This document shows positions 39,151-51,493 of a stretch of 64,000 nt of DNA, piece after piece. The notes below the pieces were generated by a model. That model was not told the origin of the DNA. It saw nothing but the letters and a program-made list of their open reading frames with translations, and did no database searches. This DNA is from Prostheceraeus crozeri (lineage: Eukaryota > Platyhelminthes > Polycladida > Euryleptidae), in NCBI GenBank assembly GCA_907163375.1, contig CAJQUW010005770.1, forward strand, positions 1 through 64,000. The letters are read 5' to 3'. The translations under genes were made by a program, and so were the position numbers. Position 1 is the stretch's first letter, and each line of letters starts with the position of its first letter.

Positions 39151-41520
39151 GTTGATGTGAAATGATTTTGTTGATTCTTCTGTTGGTTCCTACAGACACT
39201 CGTCTCTGGAGAAGATTACTAAGCATTTACATCGTCTTCGCGTTTTACATGGCAGGAATGATGAACCGATCGTCGGTAAGGTGATTGACCCGGTTATCAA
39301 TTTGAGTACGCTGAAGCTGACGAGTGGGCAACACTCTATCCTCAGCAAAGGCCTTAATTTTGCCGTTACCCCCTCATCTATTCCCAAGAAGGAGATTATC
39401 GCTGGGGTTGAGCAGGCTATTTCAGCCTTGGGTTCGGATTACAAGACTTGTATCAGGAATGAAATTTCCAGAATCCTTAAGAGGAAATATCGACCCCGTT
39501 CCAATATTTCTTGTTTGGAGAAAGAGGCTATTTCTTCTCTACAAGCCAACAGAGATATTATTATTCTTCCGTCGGATAAAGGAAGTCGTGTGGTTGTCAT
39601 GAACAGACGGGACTATGTTGACAAATTACGGTCTATCATTGAAGATGGGCCTTATAAAGTGTCCACCAAGAACCCGGGTGCCGGCGTACGCCGTACGCTA
39701 CATGGTAAGATTCGACAGATTGAGTTGGATGGTCGTATAAGTCGACAACAGGCCTTGGAATGGTGTCCTACGTTCTTCCAGACTCCCTTTCTTTTTGGTT
39801 TACCCAAGATCCATAAAGAAAACTGTCCTCTAAGACCTGTTGTCAGTCAGGTTGATTCAGTGTTTTCGGGCTTGTCTAAATTCATCGCTGATTTGGTGAA
39901 ATGTTTTGCTTGTGATAGCCCGTCTTACATCAAGAATTCGGATGATCTGAAATCCAAGCTTCTCTCTATCCCAGTTGTCAACTCTAGTGTATTTGTGAGT
40001 TTCGACGTTGAGTCGCTTTTTACTAATGTCCCAATTGATGGTGTCCTGGATGCGCTCAAATGGTATATTGAAAAGAATGATGACTTCCCGAACGAATGTG
40101 TGTTCACCGTTGATGAACTTCTTTGGCTGACGGAGTTCCTGTTGCGGAACTGTTACTTTGAGTTTGACAACCGTTTCTTTATACAAACGGACGGAGTCAG
40201 TATGGGAAGCAGCCTCGGACCGGCGTCTGCTAATATTTTCATGAATTTTTATGAATTCAAGACGTTTTCTTTAGCGTCGGAACTGGATATTGCCACACCT
40301 TTCATTTGGTACAGATACGTTGATGATGTTTTCGCATGTTGGACGCATCCTGTTAATCAACTTCCTGCTTTCCTTGAGTTCCTGAATGGTCAAGAGGATT
40401 CTATTAATTTCACAATGGAGATTGAGGAAGATGGTAAAATTCCGTTCTTAGATGTTCTCGTAAGTCGGAATGGTGAACGACCTATTTTCTCTGTTTATAG
40501 GAAAGCCACACATTCCAACCTATATCTCCACCGTTCTTCATGCCATCCAAGATCTGTTTTCCCAGGAGTAATCAGGTCTTTGGGTCTACGTGCTGCTCGT
40601 GTTTGTTCGGATTCCACACTTGATGGAGAGTTGGTCAATGTCAAAAGTGCCCTGGCCTCGAATGGGTATGGAGAATCGAAGGTGAACGGGATCCTTTCTT
40701 CCTTGACGATAGGCCGAGCTAGACGTGATGAGCCAACAAACGTTTCTGGTTCCATTCCTTTTATTCCGGGGATCAGTAACGCCATCAAGTCTAAGTTGAT
40801 TGGTTTCGGTATTAACATCGCCCTCAAGCCTGCCTCGACTCTCAGTAGCCTCCTTATCCGCAAGCGACCTTCTCCTTCCGTGTGTTTGGGCTCGGTGTAT
40901 CGCATTGAGTGTGGACACCGCGATTGTGGATTTTCCTACGTCGGTGAATCTTCCACGCCTATCGACAAGAGAAAATCCGAACACTTGCGGATGATACGTG
41001 AGCATGACGTCGACCGATCCGAGCTAGCAAAGCATGTGATGGACAGTGGTCATAGGATCGACATTGATTCCATGACTGGGGTGGACAGGGAACGCTCCTG
41101 GAAGAGGAGAATAGTGAAGTAATCTCTTTGGACTAAACATTTCCGTTCCAACAACCGAATCAAGATAGATCTGAGGTCTTTTTATGACTCTATTCTTTAG
41201 CTAACGTCTTTATCCTTGTTTTTACCTTGATGTGCATTACTTGCAGAATTTTAGGAGTAACATGCTCATTGGCGTATTTTTGTTGTTAGCTTAGGATTTC
41301 GTAATGTGTCTTAATGTAAATGAATCTGGTCTAGAATGTTCCCTATCATAACTGTTTATATCTGATTGATCCAACAATAAACGAACAGTCGCTTGATAAT
41401 GACTTGCGGTGTCGGTCGAAAGCGCTTGCGATAAAGTGTTTTTACTTTCTGATATTTCCATCAAATATGGAGTGTCCTCCTACTGACAATATTGAAATAC
41501 ACTCCCTATTCCGTCAAACG
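39151..41520 (+). mobile_element. Inverted, 5'-truncated Penelope-like copy
   Basis: On the plus strand the sequence starts inside the ORF (FVDSSVGSYRHSSLEKI region) and continues through the RT (YVDD at about 40315-40330), the endonuclease region, the 266-bp non-coding segment and into the ORF start of a further unit, where it stops. The long frame 39281-41122 (613 codons) lacks the first 170 or so residues and ends a little early. It is head-to-head with unit 3. Confidence 0.9.
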
Positions 41521-41529
41521 AAAATCTTT
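41521..41529. repeat. Right 9-bp duplication flanking the Penelope-like block (AAAATCTTT)
   Basis: An exact match to 32696-32704. Confidence 0.7.
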
Positions 41530-43650
41530 GCGAACAAATTTTAATGGCATTGGGAGATACTATTTCTGCGTCAAATTGTGGAAAATACGAAAATCAAATC
41601 GTCATTCCATGACAGTAAAAATGCACAAAAGTTCATTTTCAGGGAATAGAAGGGGACGTTGAATTTTGGCGATGAATTTTAATGCTCTCGTAATTCGTGA
41701 AAGTTGGAATAATGCATAGGTTTACTACATAGGCGGGTCCATCATAGGTGGACCCAAAAATCATTGGATGCCGCTAATGGACAGAATGTCAACTATGCAA
41801 TAAATATGCCAAATGCCAACAAAGTGCAAATGTGGAGTTGGGGTGGCGGAGTGTTATCAAGGTGACGGTGGACTCGAACTAGACTAGGGATGTATAAATT
41901 ACCGTAACATTCCCAAGGCGGTAACTTACCGAAAATTACCGTAATTTATGCGGTAAGTTGCGGTAATTTATGAAAAATATAGCAGCAGCGCGCCCGGCTC
42001 ACCCAAGCAATTCAAGTATGTATTATTAGAAGACTATTTGACACTATAAGACTATCTAGAATCATAACGCCCCATTTGAGTCTTTATTTGTCAACTTCGT
42101 CCCCTGAGGTTAGTTGGCCCAATTTTGCAATTGCTCTTTACAGCCAATAGCCATAGATATAGTGAAATTTGGTCCTGAAGTTGGAAGTTGGAATAAATTC
42201 GATTCTAGGCCTATTTCATTATTTTATTAAATCCATTGTAAACCTGCTCTCTTATTCGCGTGTCTTAATTTCTTAATAAAACAGCTATATGTAGACACAG
42301 GGCTACAGGGCCTAAGACTTTCACCAAAATTGACTTATGAATAAAAGACTTATTTTGATAAAAACATACTTTTAATATACTGCTGCAAATTGAAAAAGAC
42401 AAAAATGTTGTGTAAAAAATATTTCTCTTTCAGCAAACAAATTGTTGTGAAACTCGATATAATCTCAATGAATATACTGTTAAGAGACCGCTAAATGATT
42501 GTATACCGTACATAAAATGTAATCTTCATCTATTCGGACTTGCATGCATCGGTGTTTATAAAAGTAAAAATTGCATACAAAATATGATTATACCAGTAAA
42601 TCAATACGATTGGAGATAGATGGTACAAAACATGCGAAGATGCGCACACAAGAAGACTACAAAAAATTCGATTAATCAGCACGGACAGCGCCGATAACAA
42701 AGATGTTAACAAAATGTATATATATAACAGAAATGTTGGGTAACAAAATAATTCATTTTTTAGCAAGGTAATCGTAGCAAAAATTAGTATGGATCTCATG
42801 AATATAGGTGGGATATATTTACTTACAATGTAAGCTACAGGATTATGCACTGTTCAAAAGTGAAGAAATGTTCATATATGAATCAATCTGATTGGATATA
42901 CGAATATATCATAAACATTTCTTCATCGACATTGTAGATAAATTCAATTTCATGTTAACTAATGCTTTCTAAAGCATGAACAGATATAAAACAATTGAGG
43001 ACTAACAGGCCTACTCCAATGGAAGCTGTGATCATGTTAAGCCGAACACAATGCAAAACTACGCAAGAATTTCATAAGTAATCAATCTGTACTTCATATC
43101 AAGATGTTGCATTAGGATTATTATTGCATCAATTATTACCACTTACAATATTTCGTTCCGTGTGTTTAAACTGAACACGCTAATCGAAAAACAGATAGGG
43201 CCTAAAACTGACAGAAGAATGATAGGAACAGATATTTGACTGATCAGACTAAGAGAATTTAGAACGCTTTAAGAAGATGCTCAAGAATTTTTATGTTTTG
43301 AGTTTTGATTCCCAATATATACGAAAGTGTGCAACCTTGCTTGGTGATAAGTCTTTCTTCCCTATTATTTCATGTTCAGGATATTTTGTAAATGAATAAT
43401 ATAGTAAATATTTATCAGGTACACACAATATTTTCTTCATCTACTCGTTAATAGATGACAATAACTAATGAATTTGAGTATGTGCATATTACAGAAAATT
43501 GAACTTTTGCGGTGAAGCTGACTATGAACAATTACGGAAATTACATGTACCGGTACTGAGAAAATTTAAGGAGGACAAAATACTAAAAAATAAGACTAAA
43601 CATGATCAGTTGCCACAAATACCCAGTGAATCGAAACTTATAAATCTTCC
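41530..43650. other. Intergenic, AT-rich; no recognised gene
   Basis: About 2.1 kb with no supported gene. At 41884-41970 a cluster of ATTACCG/CGGTAA motifs occurs, resembling the cluster at 50774-50860 in the same orientation; these may be ends of one old repeat family. Confidence 0.5.
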
Positions 43651-43659
43651 AAGAAACTT

Positions 43660-43945
43660 ACAAGATCTTAGAAGATTTGCAAGATTGGACTGTTATCTTG
43701 GAAGATTTGTAAGATATGTCTGTTGTCTTGGAAGATTAGCCTGAAAGATCTTAGAAGATATGTCTGGGAACTGAAACTTGGAAGATTTGTAAGATTGGTC
43801 TGTTGTCTTGGAAGATTGGCCTGAAAGATCTTAGAAGATATGTCTGGGAACTGAAACTTGGAAGATTGGCAAGATAGAACTGTTATCTTGGAAGATTTAC
43901 CTGTAATATCTTATGAGATATGTTTGGGAACTGAAACTTGGAAAT
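43660..43945. repeat. 80-bp minisatellite rich in TTGGAAGATT
   Basis: GAAACTTGGAAGATT recurs at 43773, 43853 and 43933, a period of 80 bases, with a diverged earlier copy. Each unit is itself built of shorter CTTGGAAGATT and CTTAGAAGATA motifs. The short ORF across it is a repeat artefact. Confidence 0.8.
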
Positions 43946-45424
43946 TTGGTAATACCACAGCGCCAGAGGAAGGACCCCGCAGCACCCGCAGTTGCGGGAA
44001 GCGCAAAATAATTTCATTAAGTTGAAGTTTATGAATTACTTATAATAAAATTATGGAGAACTTTCAATGTGATCTGTGAACTTGTATAGTGATCATCAGG
44101 GGCAACAACCGGCCCCACTGACTCAAGTTGCGAACTACTATAAGAATGCTTGCATGCATAGAATTGAGATCAGTTTTTAGTCAATTGGTGCTGCTTCTTC
44201 TTGCTATATCGGCTAAGACGTTGGTTATTTTTTTATTGGATAATACTCAATCCTACCTATTTAAAAACGATGTTCTTGGTCACTTTTGTAGCTAGTAAAA
44301 TCGAGAATACGAAGTCAATGATCAAATCAGGAAATGGGAGCAATGTAAGTACTACGTACTATACAAGTCTCATTATAGGACAAGTCAAACATTCAGAGCA
44401 GAAGCTATTCGGTTTGACAAAGACAAAACCCCATTATTATTGTGTTCATGGGTTTGCAGGAAGCAGTCCAGGCGCATTAAAAATAAGTATGACGCATTCT
44501 ATTCAGGTCACGTATGTTGCTACACTACCGTCATCGATCAACCAGTTCTCCGCACTGCTGTTAACACGTTAACAGTGACAGCTTATGAGCAACGCATAAA
44601 GGAGCAGCGTGCATGATTCGGTTGTCGGTAACATCACCAGTGCTGTGACTGAGAAGTTTCTATTGCGTTGTCTACATTGCGGATTGTTTCAATTACTGTA
44701 CAGAAATCAATTCATGCTACCGGTATTCGATGTTTATACTGCTTTATCAGGAACATTGATACAGACTTTGGTTGATGTTGTCCTGAGTTTCTTCAAATTT
44801 CTCATCGTCGCTGAAGGAATTTAAGGACGCAAGGAACTGATGAAATTGCCACTCACATGATTCCTTGCAATAGAAATGTGGAGTCAAAGCTGAATTTCAT
44901 CTACCGTGGTAAATTGAATGATCAAATTCCAGATCGAAGGTAAGAACATTTCACTGTGTCATAATTTACGCGTCCAACTAGGCCCTATGACAGATCCATA
45001 ACTCGTGACAACTCGTGAAGTGATAATGACCAGGTCGCATCCCTTACACTAAGATAGAAATAGAAATATATTTTCGCCAATACAATCGCTGTACAAGATT
45101 CATGTACAAAAAGCGTAAACATATGTGCATGTGCATATTATATTCAAAAGAAGTACATTAGATATATTGTACCAGTGACTGTAGAGGTGAACGGTGTAGG
45201 CAGTAGAAACCTAGTCCCGCTGAGAGAAGTCCGATGTCAATCCACATTTCACACAAACGTCGGAAGAATATATCGCAATAAAAGTATGAGTCATGTATGC
45301 ATGAACCCATTGCAGGGTCTAAACTAATTTATGCATTTGTAGAGTACATGAAGATCGGTTTAGAACAGTAAAAAGTACAGTATATCGCATAATATGCAGT
45401 TGGGTATCATGCAATTAAGGTAAA
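43946..45424. other. Intergenic; no recognised gene
   Basis: A few frames of 70-120 codons exist, but composition is uneven and no family or splice-site pair supports them. Confidence 0.5.
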
Positions 45425-46932
45425 ATTTGTAAATATTGTTTATTGTTTATTGATAATGGAAATCATACATACTATTCAATACGCACATCGAATACAACTG
45501 AAATTTTGAAAGAACAAAGATAGTGATAATAAGTAATTCGAGAAAGTTAGTCAGACGTTTGTGAAGCAAAATACATTTTATTGAACAGTCTAGTGCAGTA
45601 AGGAAAGAAAGTTGATGATCGACGCATGGAATGAGACAAGGGTATCTCAAAATGACCGCTTACAGGTAACCTTCGGGGAGCCAAGTGATAGATGAAGTTA
45701 TTCGGTTTCAAGATATCTGAAAACGTTCGAAGAGCGATTTTATCTGCACGCTCGATGAATGAAGGTAATAATCGGCAATTGCTGTAGTCACCGCAATCAC
45801 AAATGATGTAATGGCAGCGTTTCCTTACTCTTTCAATTTTCCGAATTGACTTTTGAGTCATGTTCATGAACACAGGGCAATTGTACTCTAATATACTTGC
45901 AATATATGATTTATATACACTCAGTAGATCGTTTTTACTAACTCCGGGTATTCTTTTCAGTTTTTTCAGAAGAAATATACGCTGTGATGCTTTCTTTGTC
46001 ACGTTATCGATATGGGAATCCCATTTCAAATTTTGTTGGAATGTTAAACCAAGAATTTTAAGTTCAGATACAACTGTCAGCCCAGTCGGTAGATTCAGTG
46101 GACATCCTGACTTTCCGAACACCATAAGGCGTGTTTTATCCGTGTTGAGCACTAGGCCATGGATGGAGCACCAATCTTCAATGTTTTTGATTTCAACGTG
46201 GATGCTGTCATTTATATTTGAGTCTTTACTCGATGGAATCAATAAGCAAAAGTCGTCAGCATACTTGAAGATTTTTGTGTCGATAGATTTTGATGACAAA
46301 GAACCCATAAAAGAAGCAAAAAGAAATGGCGAGATAATGGAACCCTGAGGTACACCCGAGGAAGTAGCCTTTTCAGTTGATGACACACCGCGTAGTATTA
46401 CCTTTTGCCACCTTTCGTAGTAATAATGAGAACACCAACAAATAAAGTCAGGTGGTAATTTGTTTTCTGTCAAATATTGCAGCAATTTGTCATAAGGTAA
46501 CCGATCAAAAGCCTTGCTGAGATCAAATGCTAACAGGACAATACCGGCTTATTGTGTCGACTATAGCTATATGTGCGTATAACGTTGAGGACCCAGGACG
46601 GAAGCCATATTGGTCTCAAATAATGGTGGACAATTTGATATCCTTTCGAGTATTTTACCCAGTGAGCATATTTCTAACATTTTTAAGAATATTTTGTTCT
46701 TACTGACTTTTCTGATATATTTCGGCAATATATTCCACTCTGTGGCACCGGAAAAGTCAAAATTTTTTTGACATAGATAAGTTCTGTAACATTGTATCGG
46801 AAAATTGATAGCATTTCTTTCCGTGCATGTTCCATCAAATTTATATTTACGAATACTTTTCAAAGATAAGGACAGCCTATCATTTTCATATTTGAGCTTG
46901 TGACATATGCTGAGAACCTTATAACGATACAT
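45425..46932 (-). mobile_element. LINE (non-LTR retrotransposon) fragment, reverse transcriptase region
   Basis: The frame 45547-46485 encodes the C-terminal RT part: SSGVPQGSIISPFLF and FKYADDFCLL (ADD box), then a thumb-like region and the usual LINE tail ending ..FFPYCTRLFNKMYF. The same frame extends upstream through FDLSKAFDRLPYDK to about 46548. Beyond that an RT finger motif (QYGFRPGSSTL) is found in another frame, so a frameshift separates them. A frame at 46567-46932 adds LGKILERI-like RT sequence joined to WNILPKYIRK, which looks like the end of another LINE. The 3' tail at about 45425-45460 is a short AATAAAC-type repeat. It is 5'-truncated and inactive. Confidence 0.85.
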
Positions 46933-47098
46933 GCGATTAACTCCTAGAAAACTCTCAAAAACACTTAAATGAAAATTTAGGTGAGGGTTCTATGTGATGG
47001 CGAGTTCTATTCGAGGAAATGCGGTAGTCAAGCGAAAAAAGTTAACATAGCATATGCTCATGAATAGAAATACACAAACACATTTAAATGCGTATAAT

Positions 47099-47106
47099 AT
47101 CATTGT
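47099..47106. repeat. Left 8-bp duplication of the hAT-type element (ATCATTGT)
   Basis: Exact match to 49966-49973. Confidence 0.88.
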
Positions 47107-49965
47107 CAGAGCTGGAAAAATTCCACTGAAATTTTTTAATTCCAATTCCAATTCCGGAGCAGAAATTTCAATTCCAAATCCAATTCCAATTCCAGTCGAA
47201 ACAGTTCAATTCAATTCCAATTCCAATTCTATTCCACGTAAGATCCAATTCCGATAATTGCATGTCGAGTATAGTGTCTTATGTTAATGTATCTAACGTT
47301 TGTTCGTTTCAATCTAACCCATGTGCCCTTATCCTATCCTCGTTGTTACCAAGGTTGGGTCTTGGGTTCACTCTTGGGTTTTGGGTAGTCTTGGGGGTTA
47401 CCCAAGAATCTTGGGGTGCGGCCCCAAGAGCTTGGGTACCACCCCAAGAGTAAAAAAATTGGTCATGAATGATTATTTGCGGTTTTCTTGGAAAAATTCT
47501 GCCTATGTATATGACCACATCATGTCATAGCAAGTCATCTACATGTAAGCTTACATGTATGTGCATGTAGATATGTAACCTACTTCAACCATACGATTGG
47601 TCTTTCTATGATAAAACTGTGCTATCATCAACTTTGATATAGACCTACCATAAATGTCTATCTGATAGTTTATTTAATTATCTTTTTAAACTATGCTTAA
47701 CCTATGGCTTCCTTGTGAATTTAATCCATTAAACAAGATGTAATGCATATTGTGTTAGACAGAATTTTGTATATATCATTTTGTTTGAAATAAAACAAAT
47801 AATACATGAAAAAATGCAATGCATTAAACCAATGCCTGTATAACGCTTATGCTGTTAAGTGGTAGCCCATAACATTTCTTAGATAACTTGCTTTATATAG
47901 CCTCTTGCCTTGAAAGTTAAAAACTTCGGCCTATATTGTTTATTCCACTATTAGGCTACATGTATTAGAAATAGAAAGATATTGGTATCATTTAATGCAG
48001 TGACATTCTTTGATAATTACTTCTTACGATTAGTAAAAATATCGTCGCATATCATAATGTGCTCTTTTCATCTTATACGAGCCTATTATGTTGTAAGGAA
48101 TGTATAGCGTAGTCATGCATGTTGTTCTAATTATGTGATTATTAGGCTGTACACGTAAACAGGGTTGATGATATTAGGTCCAGAGATAACCTATGCCGAT
48201 AATTAAAACTTTTAGCTGAATATTAATATGGCTTCAATTCCGCAATAACAAATTCATGTAATAAATAGAAATTAATATGAACATTAGACATATATTAATT
48301 GGATAGCAATATGTACAATATGGCATGATTCAAAATATATTCATGCAATTTTAGATCATTTTAGAACATGTTTTGGAAATTGCTGTTCCATTTCACTAGA
48401 GAAATAGCCACTCTTGGGTCCAATCTTGGGGGGTGCCCAAGATTAGACCCAAGATTAATCTTGGGCTTGGGGATACCCAAGCCCAAGTTTGGACCCAACC
48501 TTGTTGTTCCTGTGTGCTGTTCCCTGCGTCGTTCCTATGTGAGTTTTCATGTTCATAGTTCATATTTCTTGTGTACATGTATATATGTAACCGGTCAACC
48601 TACGCCATTTTCGTTTCATAAACGAGATATTCAATATCTCACGAAAAAACGAAAAGAAATTAACAGTCAGCAAATAATCAAACACTGAGTGAGAGAGAGA
48701 GAGAGATGAGATGCGAGCGAATAAATCTATTAATAAACTGACAGAAGAAAGAAATTCAGTGTGCGAATAACGTGATTGTTGATGAAAGAAAAAACGACGA
48801 TAAAAATGATATCATGAAAACTGATTAATGGTCCATGTTAAAAAAGGAGATTAAAAATTCCGTGATGAGAACGAAATGTGGTCGGGTCGAAAGCTAACGA
48901 GCAGAGATTAAAGGAAACTCTTTCAATTTTCAAAAGAAAGTGGTTTTATCGTCAAGTCCCAAAAATTTGTATAAATTAGAAACGATGAGAAATTGACGCA
49001 ACAACAACTGCCAACAACACATACGATATCTTCAGTAGCTGTTAGAAGAACTCCGGGCTCTCGCGGTGCAACTTAACTACAGAAGTAACAACAACAACTG
49101 CCCGCCAGCGAACAACAACACAACAGCGTATACAGCAACACATCAGCGAGCGCGATTGAAGATTGACGGTATAAGTGACACTGATATTTATGATATTATT
49201 TTGGCATAAGTGAGTCCGATCGAATTGAAGTGAATTCAACATTAAGAAGTGAACTGTAAGTGTAAACTTTTTTTTTATCGTTGCGTATCGCATCTATGTA
49301 ACTATAGTCCTTAAAATTAATATTGTTAATTGTTGTGATTGGAAGTTGAATAATAGTTCCTGTAATTGAATAATTAGTTATTAGAATGATTTGTTGACAC
49401 TGTCTATATTATGATTTGAACTGACAGGGTTGCTGCCTTTTAATGCAGCGTTAATTTTCCTCTTTCCGAACTAATTGTTTTTCGTGTGTACAACAATTAA
49501 GTTAAACTCCAATTCTTGTGCTTATCCTATCAAGAACTAAATTCAACAATTGCTTTATTTTTATTAATTATATCTTACTTGATAAATAACTAAACAACAG
49601 AATGAACAAAGATGACTGTCTTTTCATTGTCTGCCTAATCGCTGAAATAACATTGTCCGGGACTGTAGGCCCATCGAAGTCACAAAAAACACCCTTTATT
49701 CAAATAGAATAAAGCTCTCCCTGTCGATCTATCTCTTTCTTATCTCTGCGTGCAGTTAACACAACGGCCGAGTACTGTGATTTCAATTTTTGTACAAATA
49801 GATTTATCACAGGTCTATCGAAAAAGTGGAATTGAGGTTTATCAAGGTCAATTCCAATTCCATTTCCAGTAGATTTAAATATTGTCGATTCCAATTCCAA
49901 TTCCGACGAAAAATGGAATTAATTCCATATCGGAATCAATTCCAATTCCGACTTTTCCAACTCTG
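47107..49965. mobile_element. hAT-type DNA transposon with AATTCC-rich subterminal regions
   Basis: Ends are CAGAGCTGGAAAAATTCC and the inverse of CAGAGTTGGAAAAGTCGG, with a perfect 8-bp target duplication, as in hAT elements. The first 150 and last 150 bases are packed with AATTCC/GGAATT motifs, candidate transposase-binding sites. No transposase frame is visible in its 2859 bp, so it is non-autonomous or decayed. A smaller element is nested at about 47350-48502. A GAGAGA run lies near 48690. Confidence 0.85.
47350..48502. mobile_element. Nested TIR element with CTTGGG-rich ends
   Basis: The left end reads CAAGGTTGGGTCTTGGG and the right end its inverse (CCCAAG..GGACCCAACCTT). Both ends are rich in CTTGGG/CCCAAG motifs that can fold back on each other. 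Flanks GTTGTTAC and GTTGTTCC agree at seven of eight bases, a probable 8-bp duplication. No coding capacity. It is inserted in the hAT-type element, so it is younger than that one. Confidence 0.65.
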
Positions 49966-49973
49966 ATCATTGT
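49966..49973. repeat. Right 8-bp duplication of the hAT-type element (ATCATTGT)
   Basis: Exact match to 47099-47106. Confidence 0.88.
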
Positions 49974-50225
49974 ATCTCTTGGTTTTCTGTAAATATCAAC
50001 ATGGTTTGTATTATGTTCATTTTTGAGTAAATAATAATGAATGCATGCAGGTCGAGGTAACTAGGTTATTAAAATGTAATAAAGGGGCCCAAGTTGGAAT
50101 TTACAATAGATTCCTTTAGAACCTCATGCTAGAATTAAAGCATTAATTAGGTTACAAGTAACATTTACATTGTTTTCAAAATTCTAAAATACAAATGTTC
50201 AGTCCACTTTTTGCACTTTTTACAG

Positions 50226-50395
50226 GTGAAATGGAAAAGAAGAGAGGAACATTGCAGGGGAAGATAGATGACAACGACAACACTATTAGGAGCTTCGGCT
50301 TCCTCGATTCCTCAGGGGAACAACTATCCGAACCAGAAATAGATGCACAGTCTCTTGGAACAGATGAGGAGCCACTAAGAAATCCTGATACAGAG
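50226..50395 (+). CDS. Possible internal exon of a host gene, 170 bp
   Basis: An open segment is flanked by a pyrimidine-rich acceptor (TTTTTACAG) and a good donor (GTATGT). The encoded stretch (GEMEKKRGTLQGKID, FGFLDSSGEQLSEPEID, SLGTDEEPLRNPDTE) is acidic, hydrophilic and more protein-like than its surroundings. I recognise no domain. No neighbouring exon is visible in the window. It could be the only host coding sequence between the hAT element and the satellite. Confidence 0.4.
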
Positions 50396-51493
50396 GTATG
50401 TCTTAGTCATAGAAAATAGATAATTAGACTATGGTGAAGGGACATCAATTCATTTTCAGCGAAATTACATCTGCTCCTGGTGCCTACTCTTTAGAAATAA
50501 AAGTTGAGAATCTTGTATGCCGGCATATTCTTGAACTGTGGAAAATCTAGGTTTATTTGTTTGCGATAGAGTAACTAGGAACATATTACAATTCCGTGCG
50601 CATTACTTTAAAGTATGGATGTCTGTTTGAGACTATATGAATACATTAATTTTCAATTATTTGTACAAGCGATGCGTTACAATTAATTGTTTCTTGATAT
50701 TGTGATGTTACTTGAAACTTGATAAATGTTAAATGCACACTCCTGCTGGCGTATTTTGCAGGCACTATGTACTAGTGTTTAAAAATTACCGGTAATTTAT
50801 TTTAAGTTACCTTACCGGTAAATTACTGGTAATTCATCGGTGAATTACCGGCAATTTATATTCAAGTCCATATAACTTCAAATCGAGTGCACCAATATGC
50901 AAGACAATATCTCAAGACATTTTGCTGTAATAATGCACTGCTGATATTCAAAGCTAGATGTATCCAAAACGTCTGAGTGGATTGAAGACAATTTGTGCAC
51001 GAAGTTTTAAAAATATTCTAGTTTTGTGAACAGCACCTGTACTATGAGACCATATGGGAACTTAAATTAATTACTGAGAGATATCTCACTTGTATGCATG
51101 CATAGTGCGTGATATCACAATATAGATACAATAATAAATTAAAGTCTTCTCATTGCCTCCTAATGTTAGATCAAATTGTCTCCAATTCAGTGTTTTTCAT
51201 TCCATCAAAAACAATCCCATGCATGCGTATAGAAGAAAAAATTCGTACCACTGTAGCCTTGGCAAATCTGAAAATGACGGTGCGATCAATACTTACATCA
51301 TCTTTCCTGCGTTTGTTAAAAAGCAATTAGTTCAACCATTTAAGAATGAAAATTTTCTTCACAATCAAAGCAAAGTCACTTTCCTTTGATACGATTCGTT
51401 ATAAATCTCACACTGTTCATCTATCCTATACGCATGGTACGACATATTTTTCACCTATAAATTATTTCCTGATCATCTTTTTCAGAGGCCATA
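50396..51493. other. Intergenic; no recognised gene
   Basis: Contains a cluster of ATTACCGG/CCGGTAAT motifs at 50774-50860, like that at 41884. Otherwise nothing supported. Confidence 0.5.

Larger units (their letters stand above)
32705..41520. mobile_element. Penelope-like element block: tandem units plus an inverted copy
   Basis: The block holds two full 2678-bp units in head-to-tail order on the minus strand (ORFs at 32995 and 35673), a third unit cut off at about 39150, and then an inverted plus-strand copy to 41520. At both outer edges the sequence stops 20-60 bases into the next unit's ORF start. Tandem and inverted arrangements are characteristic of Penelope elements. Units 1 and 2 differ at only about ten positions, so the block is young. 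One 9-bp duplication flanks the whole block. Confidence 0.93.

Noticed and set aside
44201-44824. Two plus-strand frames of 123 and 71 codons
   Set aside because: No domain, uneven composition, no splice-site pair and no conservation evidence available.
47262-47530. Frames over the CTTGGG-rich end of the nested transposon
   Set aside because: Repeat-driven low-complexity translation in transposon end sequence.
41884-50860. A single large transposon bounded by the ATTACCG clusters at 41884 and 50774
   Set aside because: The two clusters are in the same, not inverted, orientation and have no flanking duplication, so they are more likely separate old repeat fragments.
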